Source: Phoronis australis
Taxonomy: Eukaryota; Phoronida; Phoronidae
NCBI GenBank assembly: GCA_002633005.1
Contig: NMRA01000207.1
Span: forward strand, 5,051 to 54,262
Length of the DNA: 49,212 nt
Direction: 5' to 3'
Position numbers and translations under genes: made by a program. Positions 1 through 11,173 of the stretch are shown in pieces; the stretch's first letter is position 1; the number at the start of each line of letters is the position of its first letter. The notes under the pieces were generated by a model. That model had not been told where the DNA came from, did no database searches, and saw nothing but the letters and a program-made list of their open reading frames with translations.

Positions 1-240
1 GATGTTAGAATGGAGATGGCTAAATACGATTTCAGAACACGATGTTAGAATGGAGATGGCTAAATACGATTTCAGAACACGATGTTAGAATGGAGATGGC
101 TAAATACGATTTCAGAACACGATGTTAGAATGGAGATGGCTAAATACGATTTCAGAACACGATATTAGAATGGAGATGGCTAAATACGATTTCAGAACAC
201 GATGTTAGAATGGAGATGGCTAAATACGATTTCAGAACAC
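1..240. repeat. 40-bp minisatellite, six copies
   Basis: Six head-to-tail copies of a 40-bp unit beginning gatgttagaatggagatggc, identical except for one base in the fifth copy (gatatt for gatgtt). The array may continue left of the window. About 1.6 copies of the same unit recur at 2151-2215, directly in front of the second copy of the flanking 1.3-kb segment, so the array belongs to that duplicated unit. Confidence 0.97.
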
Positions 241-601
241 CTTAATGCAGAAAATTAACAGGTCTTAGGCTCCCACTTCAAGGCAATTGTTGATTAAAGG
301 TTTAGACAATCATTACAGTCTTGAAATAATTCATAACAATGTGCCATTAACTAGCGGTTATAAGTGCATTCTCAGAGAATGCACTTTTGTTCAAATGAGA
401 TTTGATTATTTTCATAAACAGTTATGTGGAGCGTAAGACAAAATTTCTGTCTTACGTGTCAAGTCATTTCAGATCCTGGCAGAGCTCAGGCAGGAAGTTG
501 GTTGTCATATCCTATCCTGACAAGGCCGAGGAGGATCAATGCAACAAACATAAAATATTACATTGAATAAAAAATGAGCTACATCTGTACAGTGTATATG
601 T

Positions 602-752
602 ACACCGCTGGCGGCGTCAGGCGTATACATTGTACCTGTAGACCCCTGGCGGCTTCAGGCGTATACAGTGTAAATGTAGACCCCTGGCGGCGTCAGGCGT
701 ATACAGTGTACATGTAGACCCCTGGCGGCGTCAGGCATATACAGTATTATGG
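602..752. repeat. 38-bp minisatellite, four copies
   Basis: About four copies of a 38-bp unit containing ctggcggcgtcaggcgtata followed by cagtgtacatgtaga. The equivalent place in copy B (about 2578-2648) holds only two copies, so this array is length-variable between the two segments. Confidence 0.9.
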
Positions 753-844
753 GACACTAGTGAAGTAACACAAAGCGCCAAAGAGTTCTTAAACGAGTGA
801 CTTTTTGTACGTTGAAGTGTGCTTAATCAACGAATACCACTAGT

Positions 845-985
845 CTTGCTTAATCTACGCATACTTTTGCTTAACCTATGCGTACTTTTGTTTAATCTAC
901 ATGTTCTTTTGCTTAATTTACGCGTTTTTGCTTAATCTACGCTTGTTAATCTGCGCTTACTTTTACTTAATCAGTGTACGTGTAC
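845..985. repeat. Degenerate 21-bp tandem repeat
   Basis: Roughly six degenerate copies of a unit like gcttaatctacgcgtactttt. Copy B (about 2748-2905) has an additional unit. The region is non-coding. Confidence 0.8.
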
Positions 986-1610
986 TTTTAATTTTTGAAC
1001 GATCATTATTCTGCTTTTAATCACTTAACTTAAGAGCTCGCGCTATTGGTCTATATAAACTAATTAAAAGTACGCGTAGATTTAACAAAACTACTCGTTA
1101 ATAATGCACATTTCAATGTGCAAAGGTACTTGTTTAAGAATCTGTTTGCGCTTCGTGAAGTTATGGGAAATAATCACGTGGAACTAGCAATTTTGCAGTC
1201 ACGTGATGTGATTACATTTGGGGTGAAACGTATCTGTAAATAACTAGCTGGTATGGAGTTACTTGATAAATTTTGTCCTTAACAAAAGGGCATGCCTCAA
1301 GAAGCGTATTTAACCACAGGCAAACTGTGTTCTCTTCAGGTTGACCTCTAAATGTTCCGTTAGTAGAGACTTAGGCTCTGGCTATGACTTCCATCTTCAA
1401 ACCCACTGAGATTTTCGCCTCCAATACTTGAGTGGAATCTGTATAATCAAACGGGAAGGGATGCGCAAATTTATGATTTGTAGAAATTTGTCTTCAAAAC
1501 ATCAGGTGTCCGTGTAGCTACGTTTTTGGTTAGCTTGTCATTCGGTCATAAATCTTCGATTCAAATGTTCGTTCCTTACGTAGTCACGGACATTCCCATA
1601 GCAATCCGCN

Positions 1611-2150
1611 TTCATCTACAAAATATGGTTACCTTTAAAAACATATTTTCAGCTTTAATTAACTACCGTTTCCCTGTCCCTTGTTACCATGGCAGCCAGC
1701 AGCATTGTCCGCCAACAGTTTCTCAAAGGCAGCAGTAATTTACAGTGAGCAAATACAATGCTGGACAAGCTATTGAAAAAGGTCATCGCAATGGCCCTTA
1801 TGAATTCAAAGTGTATGCAGAACAAACGGGATGCAGGAAACTTGTTGTTGAGCCAACTATGTCACGCATAGTTAATAAGGGTCAGGGCAACAGTGAGAAC
1901 ACAAGCAGGGGATTACTAAAGTTGAGTTTTAGCAAAGAAAAAAAATTATCTTTGGCTTTCCCTTAAAAATACAATCATGAAAACTATAGAGCGCCATGAG
2001 CTTGTCAAATAAAATTAAATTTCTGGATAACGCTACTTAAGATAAAGTAAGCTTCAACCACATACAATACACCACTCTACCTGTAAGTTGATCCACATAC
2101 AATACACCACTCTACCTGTAAGTTGATCCACATACAATACACCACTCTAC
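1611..2150. other. Sequence between the two duplicated segments, with a 35-bp tandem repeat
   Basis: Unique sequence follows the single N at 1610. At about 2058-2150 it holds roughly 2.5 copies of a 35-bp unit containing ccacatacaatacaccactc. Short open frames here (for example 1745-1966) show no recognisable domain or similar neighbour, so I do not call a gene. Confidence 0.6.
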
Positions 2151-2215
2151 ATGGCTAAATACGATTTCAGAACACGATGTTAGAATGGAGATGGCTAAAT
2201 ACGATTTTAGAACAC

Positions 2216-3529
2216 CTTAATGCAGAAAATTAACAGGTCTTAGGCTCCCACTTCAAGGCAATTGTTGATTAAAGGTTTAGACAATCATTACAGTCTTGAA
2301 ATAATTCATAACAATGTGCCATGAACTAGCGGTTATAAGTGCATTCTCAGAGAATGCACTTTTGTTCAAATGAGATTTGATTATTTTCATAAACAGTTAT
2401 GTGGAGCGTAAGACAAAATTTCTGTCTTACGTGTCAAGTCATTTCAGATCCTGGAAGAGCTCAGGCAGGAAGTTGGTTGTCATATCCTATCCTGACAAGG
2501 CCGAGGAGGATCAATGCAACAAACATAAAATATTACATTGAATAAAAAATGAGCTACATCTGTACAGTGTATATGTACACCGCTGGCGGCTTCAGGCGTA
2601 TACAGTGTAAATGTAGACCCCTGGCGGCGTCAGGCATATACAGTATTATGGGACACTAGTGAAGTAACACAAAGCGCCAAAGAGTTCTTAAACGAGTAAC
2701 TTTTTGTACGTTGAAGTGTGCTTAATCAACGAATACCACTAGTCTTGCTTAATCTACGCATACTTTTGCTTAACCTACGCGTACTTTTGCTTAATCTATG
2801 CGTACTTTTGTTTAATCTACATGTTCTTTTGCTTAATTTACGCGTTTTTGCTTAATCTACGCTTGTTAATCTGCGCTTACTTTTACTTAATCAGTGTACG
2901 TGTACTTTTAATTTTTGAACGATCATTATTCTGCTTTTAATCACTTAACTTAAGAGCTCGCGCTATTGGTCTATATAAACTAATTAAAAGTACGCGTAGA
3001 TTTAACAAAACTACTCGTTAATAATGCACATTTCAATGTGCAAAGGTACTTGTTTAAGAATCTGTTTGCGCTTCGTGAAGTTATGGGAAATAATCACGTG
3101 GAACTAGCAATTTTGCAGTCACGTGATGTGATTACATTTGGGGTGAAACGTATCTGTAAATAACTAGTTGGTATGGAGTTACTTGATAAATTTTGTCCTT
3201 AACAAAAGGGCATGCCTCAAGAAGCGTATTTAACCACAGGCAAACTGTGTTCTCTTCAGGTTGACCTCTAAATGTTCCGTTAGTAGAGACTTAGGCTCTG
3301 GCTATGACTTCCATCTTCAAACCCACTGAGATTTTCGCCTCCAATACTTGAGTGGAATCTGTATAGTCAAACGGGAAGGGATGCGCAAATTTATGATTTG
3401 TAGAAATTTGTCTTCAAAACATCAGGTGTACGTGTAGCTACGTTTTTGGTTAGCTTGTCATTCGGTCATAAATCTTCGATTCAAATGTTCGTTCCTTACG
3501 TAGTCACGGACATTCCCATAGCAGTCCGC
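2216..3529. repeat. 1.3-kb duplicated segment, copy B
   Basis: Second copy of 241-1609, in direct orientation, preceded by the same 40-bp repeat (2151-2215). It has two instead of four 38-bp units and one extra 21-bp unit. Beyond 3529 it continues into different sequence, whereas copy A stops at an N. Confidence 0.9.
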
Positions 3530-3690
3530 GGCAGTGCGAAGTCATAGGAGTGCATTCCGTCGACAAGGGCAGCGTTGGGGCATTGAAATGGGTCCATGGT
3601 GCATCCAAAAAGATATGTTTCTAAGGGCCAGTAGGGGGTGCTGCAGTAGTTAAATCAGTCCAAAAATCAATTGGTGCAAGCGCATTGTCA

Positions 3691-3896
3691 TTATAATACG
3701 GTGGCTGTAAAAGAACAAAACGGCAACTTTTTCCTCCGTTGCTAACTCTATCGATAGACTATTAATTCTATTGATAGACTTTTAGCTCTATCGATAGAGT
3801 AATTAGGTTTATTGATAGAGTTAATAAGTCTATCGATAGAGTTGACAACAGAGAAAAAAGTTGCCGTGCCGTCTTTTTACAGCCACCGTATTATAA
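3691..3896. mobile_element. Palindromic MITE with internal ATCGAT palindromes
   Basis: A 206-bp nearly palindromic unit. The left arm runs ttataatacggtggctgtaa and onward, and the right arm is its reverse complement with few mismatches over about 65 bp. TTATAA stands at both ends and may be the target duplication or part of the termini. Between the arms, five spaced copies of a ctatcgataga-like motif, each itself a palindrome, fill the centre. There is no coding capacity, so it is a non-autonomous DNA element. It interrupts a dispersed repeat whose halves are visible at about 3640-3690 and 3897-3960. Confidence 0.9.
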
Positions 3897-3899
3897 TAC

Positions 3900-4367
3900 C
3901 TATAAATCAAGTTTAATTGAGATCCGTCAACCGCAGTTCATTACATGGACATCCCTTGAGAACAAAATGGTTACTAGGAGGTGCCGCAGTAGTCGAATAC
4001 GCCCAAAATTTAATGATACTGGCGTACTGACATCACATACTCGTTAGGGACGTGACAAAAAATTTCAAATTCTTATTTAATATTTAAAAATGCATTGATT
4101 TAATAAAACATCAAAAACAGAGTCAAACAAAAAAAAAATTAACAAAATCCATTAAGCCGNAACCAGCTCCAACGTTTAATGGTGCCAGCGCATTGACATC
4201 ACATATTTCTGAATCAAGTTTCACTAAAATCTGTTGATCGATTCCCAAGATGTCATCCGGAAACGCTCTTTCCTCAAAATAACACTTGAAAAGCCCCACA
4301 AAATGACCACTGCAAGGTGTCTCAGAGGGCAAGTCCACCAGGAAATTCAATGATGCGCATTGGAGTT
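3900..4367. repeat. Dispersed repeat copies flanking the Polinton on the left
   Basis: Related blocks containing a form of gcgcattgacatcacata occur at about 3676, 4025 and 4190. The last extends to a block containing tcatccggaaacgctctt (4254-4271). The same succession of blocks follows the right Polinton TIR at 22022-22110 in the same orientation. The single N at 4160 lies between two of these copies. Confidence 0.65.
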
Positions 4368-4912
4368 AGTAGTATAGTAAGAGGTTTAAGACTCCTACTT
4401 ATGAGGGTCCTAGGTCAAAGGTCTCAATTCTGAAAGGAAAGGTAAAAGGTCACATGTGATGGATGCAATCGGAAGAGACATCATCTGTCTATCGGACGGA
4501 AGTGTCAATGACGTCACACCTCATTACGTAATATGTTTAATTAGGCCCGTAAGAGAGGCACCTCGATCCAAGGTCAAAGATCATACGTGTATCCGGTAAT
4601 CTGGAAGTTCGAATTGGAAATCACGTTACTGCTGACGTTATCAGGTAAATGAAGGTGTGGCACCGTCGTCCACCCTGATGTTACGAAAAGATAACGTTGA
4701 ATACGTTGTGTTTGTAGAGTTCAACTGATCGAGAGCCGAAACAAAAGAGGGATTACGTAGCGTGCTGAATAAGAGCAAAGGGTAGATTACCTTATTTCGC
4801 GTGCGCCAAGTGTCGTTGTTGTATATTGTTCTCATTTATCAAAACAAATGTTGCGTATAATCCGCTACAATTCATAAGGGGATAACCACTCAACTCAACA
4901 ACAGATGTCGCG
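4368..4912 (+). repeat. Polinton left terminal inverted repeat
   Basis: About 545 bp that match the reverse complement of 21494-22021. Shared landmarks include agtgtcaatgacgtcacacc, gttcaactgatcgagagc and aactcaacaacagatgtcgc in the same order. Divergence of the two TIRs (substitutions and short indels) shows that the insertion is old. Confidence 0.9.
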
Positions 4913-5100
4913 TAAAGTCTAACCCAGGTACAGACGGTACTAAACTAATAATACTAATAATAAGATGTGACCACCTAGAACATAAAATTAATATTGTTTA
5001 AACGTGTATTCGAATACACTACAAAAATCACCAAGACGTTCAGACACCATCATCCGTAAAAGTAGTAAATTATTAGTAGCAAATTATAAAATGTCCCGAA

Positions 5101-8100
5101 TTAAATGTTCAATGGTCCAGTGATTACGCCGTCGTCGAACAATTGTCTTTTGGGATAAAAGTAGGTGAATGAGCACCTCTGTTGCAGATAGGTATACATG
5201 GTTTTATCGCCACCTAACCGAAATTCTTTGTTGAGGGCAGAGCTACTCTTAGTGGTCTGCAACACTTTGAGATACCTCGCTTTGTCGATTTCATTTCTCT
5301 GCCGTTGTACTCCTGTACAGCTAAAATGCGATTTACCGCCGTCCGTCCCCACGTAATACGTTTTAGAGCAAAGCGCGATGCATTAGTCCCTTTCGAATTC
5401 CAACTGCAAAATACCGAGCGTGGGCGTGTCGCAGGCCTCGTTTTTTCCGTGTCTGTTCGCGGAACCCAAACATGTTTTCCCCCTCGAAAGCTGCTCGCAT
5501 GTCTGGTTTAATCACGTCCTCGAGACAGTTAGCGGATATAGCAATGTACGCCGAGTCTGTGTCCATCTCACAATAGTCGAAATCGGACTTGTCGACGAAT
5601 CTTAACATGAAGTTGTAGTAAAACTCCAACATGCGCAAATTCGCGTACCCGATACTGATAAACAAAGAAGACTGTTTGAATAAGCAGTTTCAGGCGGATG
5701 GTGTTCTTTTTCATCTCCAGTTCTTAGGTTCCGTCCCCGACGTAGTTGACGTATCTAAATACGGGAACTGGACTTCCCGTTGAGCCTTAGCCTCTCCGCA
5801 GTACTTCATGTCATGATGCCTTTCTTCATTCGTTCCTCGTCCTCGGAGTTCCATCGTCATTACTCGTGAGACGGCAGTCGTGGCTGTGCTAGTTATATCC
5901 CTGGAATTGGAACACTTTGTACGACTGACGACAGAAACCGTTCACTGGAATACGACGCTGTACCACCCTTTTTCAACCCCGCTACGTAATCCAACCAAGC
6001 CGTTGCCTTTAGCGCCTTAAGGTGGGAAAATTCTCGTTGGAAATTGTTTTCTTGCCAACGACGAATAAAGGGTCCGGTCGGTTGCTCGTATTTTGATGCT
6101 GCGAAGGTAAAGTGAATTTACATCGAAACCAAGAATCTTTGACGCTATCTTTGGTATTTTCCCACTTTCTCCATCTCCCTTTGGCGTATAAAAGTCTTTC
6201 CCTTTTCGTGGTATCTGTGGAAAACAATACTAGGACCTCCCACGATATTCTGTTTGAAGGTATAATACAAGTCCTTGTATTTTCACTCAAAGAGCGTAAA
6301 GAATACGTTACCGACATTTTGAAGAGAATCTTAAAGGTCAATCCGGGCACGCTTATGCCATCCTTGAAGAGGTCGACTCCCTTTTCCTTGTAGAACGCCG
6401 CCATGGTATCTACGGATTCCAGCATGGGTCCGGTGTCTTTGTTTTTGTACCACACCAAAACATCTTTCAGATTCTTCCTGTTGATGTCTTTCCATGCCTT
6501 CAGACAGAGGGCGTAATCGCCGACGCTTATCGCCTCCCCTTTCAAACCGCTGTAAAAATCCGCTTGAGGTGGTAGAGCCGTTTCCACTTGTTTACCCAAG
6601 TTGTCCACGTACTCGGAGGAAAAGAAACCTTTCACTTCAGTCGTCTCGTAAGTCTTCAAAAAATTTACATGGCTACAACCCGGGGCTACGTAATTGACAA
6701 TTTCGAGAAATTTAGGTTGATCTGTTGTTAAACACATAAAGTTATTGTTGCGCTTGATCACGAACCTCAAATCTTGCATTGATGAAAGTATTGGAAAAAA
6801 CTGCTCCTTCATCGTATTCAGGTGGTAATTTCTCCGAATTGAAACTAAACTCGGTATCTGCTTGAGGTAACGATCAAACTCGGCGCCAGGTCTTGCAGGA
6901 AGTGACGAGGAGGTTTATCTTCGGTTTCCCCGTCTTCGTCAACGTCATCCACTTTGGCGTTGTCTGCTACATCCCCACGAACGGTCTCTTGAATTTTTTC
7001 AAAGACCCACGCAAGCTTCTCTCTAAGTAGGCGATATGCCTGGTCACTAATGACGACAAGATGTTGAATCATTTGCTCACCAATTCTTTTGGGTCACCGT
7101 TAGATACAAAACACTGCGGATCTTCAAACCCGTCGACGTTACTGGCCACACAAACATTCATTATCTCGTGTTCTCTCTCCCAGGTTAGTTTAGGACTTTT
7201 TTCCGTTGCTTTCATGAACGTCTCTGTATCAAACGCCGCCCTGTAGGGGTAGTACCGATCGCTTTCGGGAATAACGTATCCTTCTTCTTCCAGTTTCTCG
7301 AAAAATGTGAGTGGTTTTGCGTACGCTTTACCAAGATACACGTGTCTCAAACTGTTATCGCACGTTTGTTGGTGTCTCGATACATTCCACGCGGTATTCC
7401 AAAACGAAACACAGAGATTACATTGGTAAGACCTACAATACTTCTTGATGTCGTGAAAGTACGAAAAATGGTCTTCGTACAAATTGAGAAAAAGTTCGTC
7501 GTCAAACTGGCGATAGGGTCGGCAAAGCAAGCGAGCAGTGACACCGTCTTCGAATTCTTCCAACTCGTATACGTAGATGCCGATTTGGAACTTGTTTTGC
7601 ATTTCTGGAAAACGCCTTGAAACTGTCTCGATGGTGTACCCTTATGACGAAGATATTGGTCGTAAAGTTGTTTGGTCAACTTCTGTAATTCCCTAAGAGA
7701 TCGCAGTCGCTGAGAGGCCTGACAGCAAAAAGAAACAACCAAACGCCGTGTTTCCCGTTTGCGTCGCTTGTCATCGCCCACATACCTTCATTATGTGCAA
7801 GGTATGGTGGAAGTGAAACGGGTGCCCGATGGGATGATCAATCATGTGTGTTACATAAACAGTCAAGTTGGTAACGAGTTCAACGATCCACCTCGACGTG
7901 CGTAGTTGTTGTCTCACCAATTCGAGAACGTCCAGGTCACCCAGAATGGAAAACAAAACGTCCAGATCTCGTTATCGTCTCACTACAATGGCTTCATCCA
8001 TGAACGCGTTATTGTTCAAACTCCAGTGAAAATACCGGAGTTCGTTATCTTCCTGGTTTCTGAGAATGAAACCGTAAGAAAAAGTGATTTTAAATACAAG

Positions 8101-8514
8101 TCTCTGTTGTCTAAAAACCCTCAGGATGTGTTCACGAAGGTTTTCGGGGTTCAACCCCTGCAGACGAAAGTTGTAAATATCTTGCACCAGCCTTCTTAAC
8201 ATGGCTGCCCTGGTGCGTATAGCCGACCGGTTGTCCCGATAGATGATAGCCATAGCGGGATCGATGTTTACGGGAATATTAATTGGCTACTCCGGATCGT
8301 CAGCGATGACGTTACTTTCAGGCGATGACGTAGACGCCGCGCTGAAGGTAGAGCCATGTTGGTTGCCGTTAAAGTGACTTCTGCCGCATCGGTGTCTCTC
8401 GACATTGTTCCTTCGGCTGAATGTACTGCCACAAAATTCGCAAGCGTGTCTTCCCCGTGAACCCTTTGTCGATGTTTTTGTAGGCCTCGAGGCGTAGGGA
8501 ACGTCTTTCCACAA
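5101..8514 (-). pseudogene. polB: Protein-primed family-B DNA polymerase (Polinton PolB), degenerate
   Basis: This is the replication enzyme of the element, expected to copy a linear genome by protein priming. Reading down the minus strand: a C2H2 finger (8442-8374, CEFC then H-x5-H); an in-frame TAG at 8289-8287; the conserved N-terminal PolB region (8286-7972, then shifted 7956-7771); a Cys-rich cluster (7428-7360); the exonuclease motif FDTET (about 7233-7219); further exonuclease and linker sequence (7072-6845, 6812 to about 6250); a thumb/palm approach region containing YEQPTGPFIRR; palm motif C with EMDTDS (about 5570-5552); and the C-terminal block QRQRNEIDKARYL and YFYPKR (5352-5101). 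At least six frame changes are visible. The stretch at about 5890-5700 is too short to hold palm motif A, implying an internal deletion. The true start is not visible: a LINE lies immediately upstream. The gene faces away from the plus-strand virion genes. Confidence 0.92.
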
Positions 8515-8518
8515 ATAT

Positions 8519-10645
8519 TGCGATGTTTACGGAAAAATCCCTGAAAGGATCATGGCGCAAAGAATCACCAAGTTAATTGAACCCTGGCCCCTCCCAGAAA
8601 TGGGTGCTTATCGACCTGGTAGAGATTCATTGGCCAACGCAGTTTCTGTTGCAGATGAGATAAGGTTTTGAAAACAAAGAAAACACTCTCCTCGTTGGCC
8701 TTGATCTAGAAGATGCGTACAATTCTGTTCAACTTCCAAACTTGCGGATGGCATGCTTCATCTCGGTATTCATGTACGATGCATTAGATGGGTGATGAGT
8801 GCCCTCAACAGCCGGCGATGCATGCTAAAACATCGCACTTGGCGTTCAGAATGGGTATCTGTCAACACAGGCTTACCCCAAGGTTCACCTCTGTCCCCAG
8901 TGCTGTTCAATATCTACACCCTCCCACTCGCCAGACTGAACCGCGCTGACTGCCGACTTCGCACCTTTGCAGACGACATGCTGCTGTCATCGCAAGGACA
9001 AACACATCATGAGATTCTCCACAAAGCACAGTCTTCATTGATAAAAATCTGCGAGTTTTGTGCTACCAGCGGAATGAGCTGCAATGGAGACAAATGTGAA
9101 GCTCTCTTCTATACTCTGGACAATCGCCTCAGTGTTGATGATTTCCCTTGCCCTACCTACGATGGGAAGTTGATTGCTACATCTGACCACATGCGTCACT
9201 TGGGTGTAGAACTTGACCGCAGGCTCAACTTCACAACTCAAGTTAACAGTATGATCAGCCGTGCCAACAGAGGAATCAATGCCCTTAGGGCTGCGGCTGG
9301 TCGGAAGGCGGAGGAAAGGCACCTCGTCATGCTTTATAAAGCCCTGGTCACTTCGATCTTCGACTACGCTCTCCCCATGATCAACATCAGTAAAAATCAA
9401 ATCAACAGACTTGAGAGGCTCCAGAACATTGGTCTTCGCGTCATCACTGGATGTACGAGAACTACGTCAGTCACAGCATTACGTTACCTTGTCGGTATTC
9501 CCAGCATTGCAGACAGACAATCCCTTCTACAAGGTATTACTGTAGCCAAGGCTGTTCAAAGCCCCTTCCATCCATTACACAGTCAAGTGAAGACTGCACT
9601 TGACAGGTGCGTGAACCCCGTCCCTGCAACAGAAACTTATGGACTTCGTCCTAGACCTTTTCGCAATGCCTCCCACCAAAGACTTAGCAGGTGCTCGTGG
9701 ACTGTCGCTGCTGTTAACGCAACCATGGGTCTCATCGGCGAACACATGATCGCGCAAGTTGCTGCTTGGCTGCCAGTACAAGAACTTGGTGAGGAACCGA
9801 ATGTCATCATTGCTTTCAACAGGGAAGCTCGGGAATGGCCTCCTGGAGTAGCCCAAGCATTGTGCCGTCAGCAATGGCGTGATCTTGGCGGTATTAATGC
9901 CATCATTGTAGCAACTGATGGATCCTTCGATGGTGAAACTAATCGTGTGGGATGGGGTTATCAAATACGCTGTGCTAACAACGTCATTGCGGAAGGTAGT
10001 GGCTTGCCACCATGTATACACAAGCAGTACGCGGATGGAGTTTGAGGCTATACAACGTGCCCTAACCAAGCTGTCACTCCTAGACCTGGAGAATCACACC
10101 ATTATCTTTGCCACCGATTCCATGGCAGTGTTGATGAAAGTTCAATCGGGAAACCTCCTAGCCAACTGGGGTGTCTTCCGATCACGCCACCCTCATCATG
10201 TAGTGATCTGGTCTTTCGTACCTGGCCACGCCGGTGTCTTGGTTAATGAGCGTACAGATTACCTCGCTGGCTCATGCACCACCAACCAACCCCTTTACTT
10301 ATATTCGGCTGACGTTAAGCTGCTGTCTCGCAAACGCAACCTCGAGCAGACTGCATCCCAGCTGGCTGAGTTCAATGATGGCAGCCGCCTGTTCGAAGCC
10401 GGTATTATTTATGGCCATGCTGCGAAGAGTCACAAGAAGGGCCGTGCCCAAGTGCTGTCTAATCAAATGCTTACAGGCAACGTCAGCCCTGGAGTTCTCC
10501 GCCTTCTGCTGTCACGGGGATGGTCTGGGGAGGGGATTAATGCACCAGCATATCCCCAATGATCCTGTCCGCGACAGGTATTACAGGTATATTGCAGCAG
10601 TTTTCTTTCATTGCTGAAAGAAAATAAATAAAAATCAATATGAAG
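8519..10645 (+). mobile_element. 5'-truncated non-LTR retrotransposon (RT plus RNase H)
   Basis: A LINE insertion lacking ORF1 and endonuclease. Similarity to the RT fingers begins at about 8519 (ERIMAQRITKLIEPW). It is followed by the RT palm, RNase H and a short tail rich in aataaa ending near 10640. It sits on the strand opposite to polB, between the polymerase body and the element's regulatory region. 5' truncation is the usual product of target-primed reverse transcription. No clean target-site duplication is visible; acaaat on both sides is only a weak candidate. Confidence 0.88.
8552..10562 (+). pseudogene. LINE reverse transcriptase / RNase H polyprotein, degenerate
   Basis: The RT starts mid-domain (8552), hits a stop near 8662, changes frame twice before about 8753, and is then open to 10045. 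RT motifs are intact: GLPQGSPLSP (8870-8899) and FADD (8966-8977). RNase H begins with ATDGSFDG (Asp at 9917-9919). A frameshift near 10020-10040 moves the rest to another frame, where the remaining catalytic residues appear in MEFEAI, ATDSMAV and ERTDYLAG. The protein then runs to 10562. Possession of RNase H places it among the I/Nimb/R1-like clades; exact clade not determined. Confidence 0.85.
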
Positions 10646-10724
10646 ACAAATTCGAATCCAAATACCATAAAGCAACACGTCCGACATAGTTCTGTAAAAA
10701 GTTGTCCGCTCTCTCGTAGTCACT

Positions 10725-11023
10725 TTAAAAGAGGTCGTTATAAATATAATCTGCGATCATTTCTAAAATACAACTGAAGATGCCTCAATCAGATAACGAT
10801 CACCTCTATAATCGTCACACTCTTGCACAAATTGTTTAACGTGTCTTATTAACCATCGTATACATTTGTTTGGAAAGATATTTCTTTTATACCGCTCTAT
10901 AACAAGCAATACGCGGAGTACTCTAAATTTTTCTTCTGCTATGACACTGATTCTGTAATTTTGTCGTCCTGTTTGTGGTTGAACAGCAAGCGAGTCATGT
11001 TGCGTGCCCTTGTGTATTGTCAA
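10725..11023 (-). pseudogene. Small Polinton ORF, possible histone fold
   Basis: The minus-strand frame 11023-10763 encodes about 86 residues, and a frameshift near 10765 adds LEMIADYIYNDLF before a stop at 10727-10725. The C-terminal half has a basic helix with NIFPNKCIRWLIRH, a short polar linker, and a helix RYLIEASSVVF that continues into LEMIADYIYND. This spacing of a short and a long amphipathic helix, with FP and R-L-I-R at the start, resembles the alpha1-alpha2 part of H2A/H4-type histone folds. The first codon is not ATG and the N-terminus is uncertain. It lies directly upstream of polB on the same strand, so it would be an early gene. Fold assignment is inference. Confidence 0.4.
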
Positions 11024-11173
11024 TAACCTGTTGTGTGTCTTTTTTCGTCTTCAGCATTCTCATCCGCTTCTATAGATGCTTTGATGTGCTGAAATTGACA
11101 GAACGTAACCCTTTAAGTACACGAACAAAAAAACGGTCTAAACCGGTTACTATGACGTCACTGTAAATAAAAC

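Larger units (their letters stand above)
241..1609. repeat. 1.3-kb duplicated segment, copy A
   Basis: This stretch is nearly identical to 2216-3529, with a few substitutions and different numbers of two internal minisatellites. It ends exactly at the single N at 1610. It contains a TATA-like stretch (ctatataaac near 1052) but no convincing coding region. It could be a tandem genomic duplication, a pair of LTRs, or two haplotypes laid end to end. The N at the copy boundary and the copy-number differences in the internal repeats favour the haplotype or assembly explanation. Confidence 0.9.

Noticed and set aside
1-240. Regular repeats suggesting a CRISPR array
   Set aside because: The 40-bp units are contiguous without unique spacers, and the setting is a eukaryotic genome.
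1526-1966. Two short ORFs in the sequence between the duplicated segments
   Set aside because: Composition and lack of any recognisable motif fit chance; one frame crosses the N at 1610.
241-3529. Pair of LTRs around a retrotransposon
   Set aside because: Only about 600 bp separates the copies, no primer-binding site, polypurine tract or coding region is seen, and a single N marks the join.
3530-3690. Possible gene or promoter before the MITE
   Set aside because: Only dispersed-repeat sequence is recognisable; no frame or signal supports a gene.
6112-6697. Plus-strand ORFs inside the polymerase region
   Set aside because: They are antisense shadows of the PolB frames, which carry the recognisable motifs.
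9035-10069. Minus-strand ORFs of 121 and 164 codons
   Set aside because: Antisense to the LINE RT/RNase H coding sequence, which has clear catalytic motifs.
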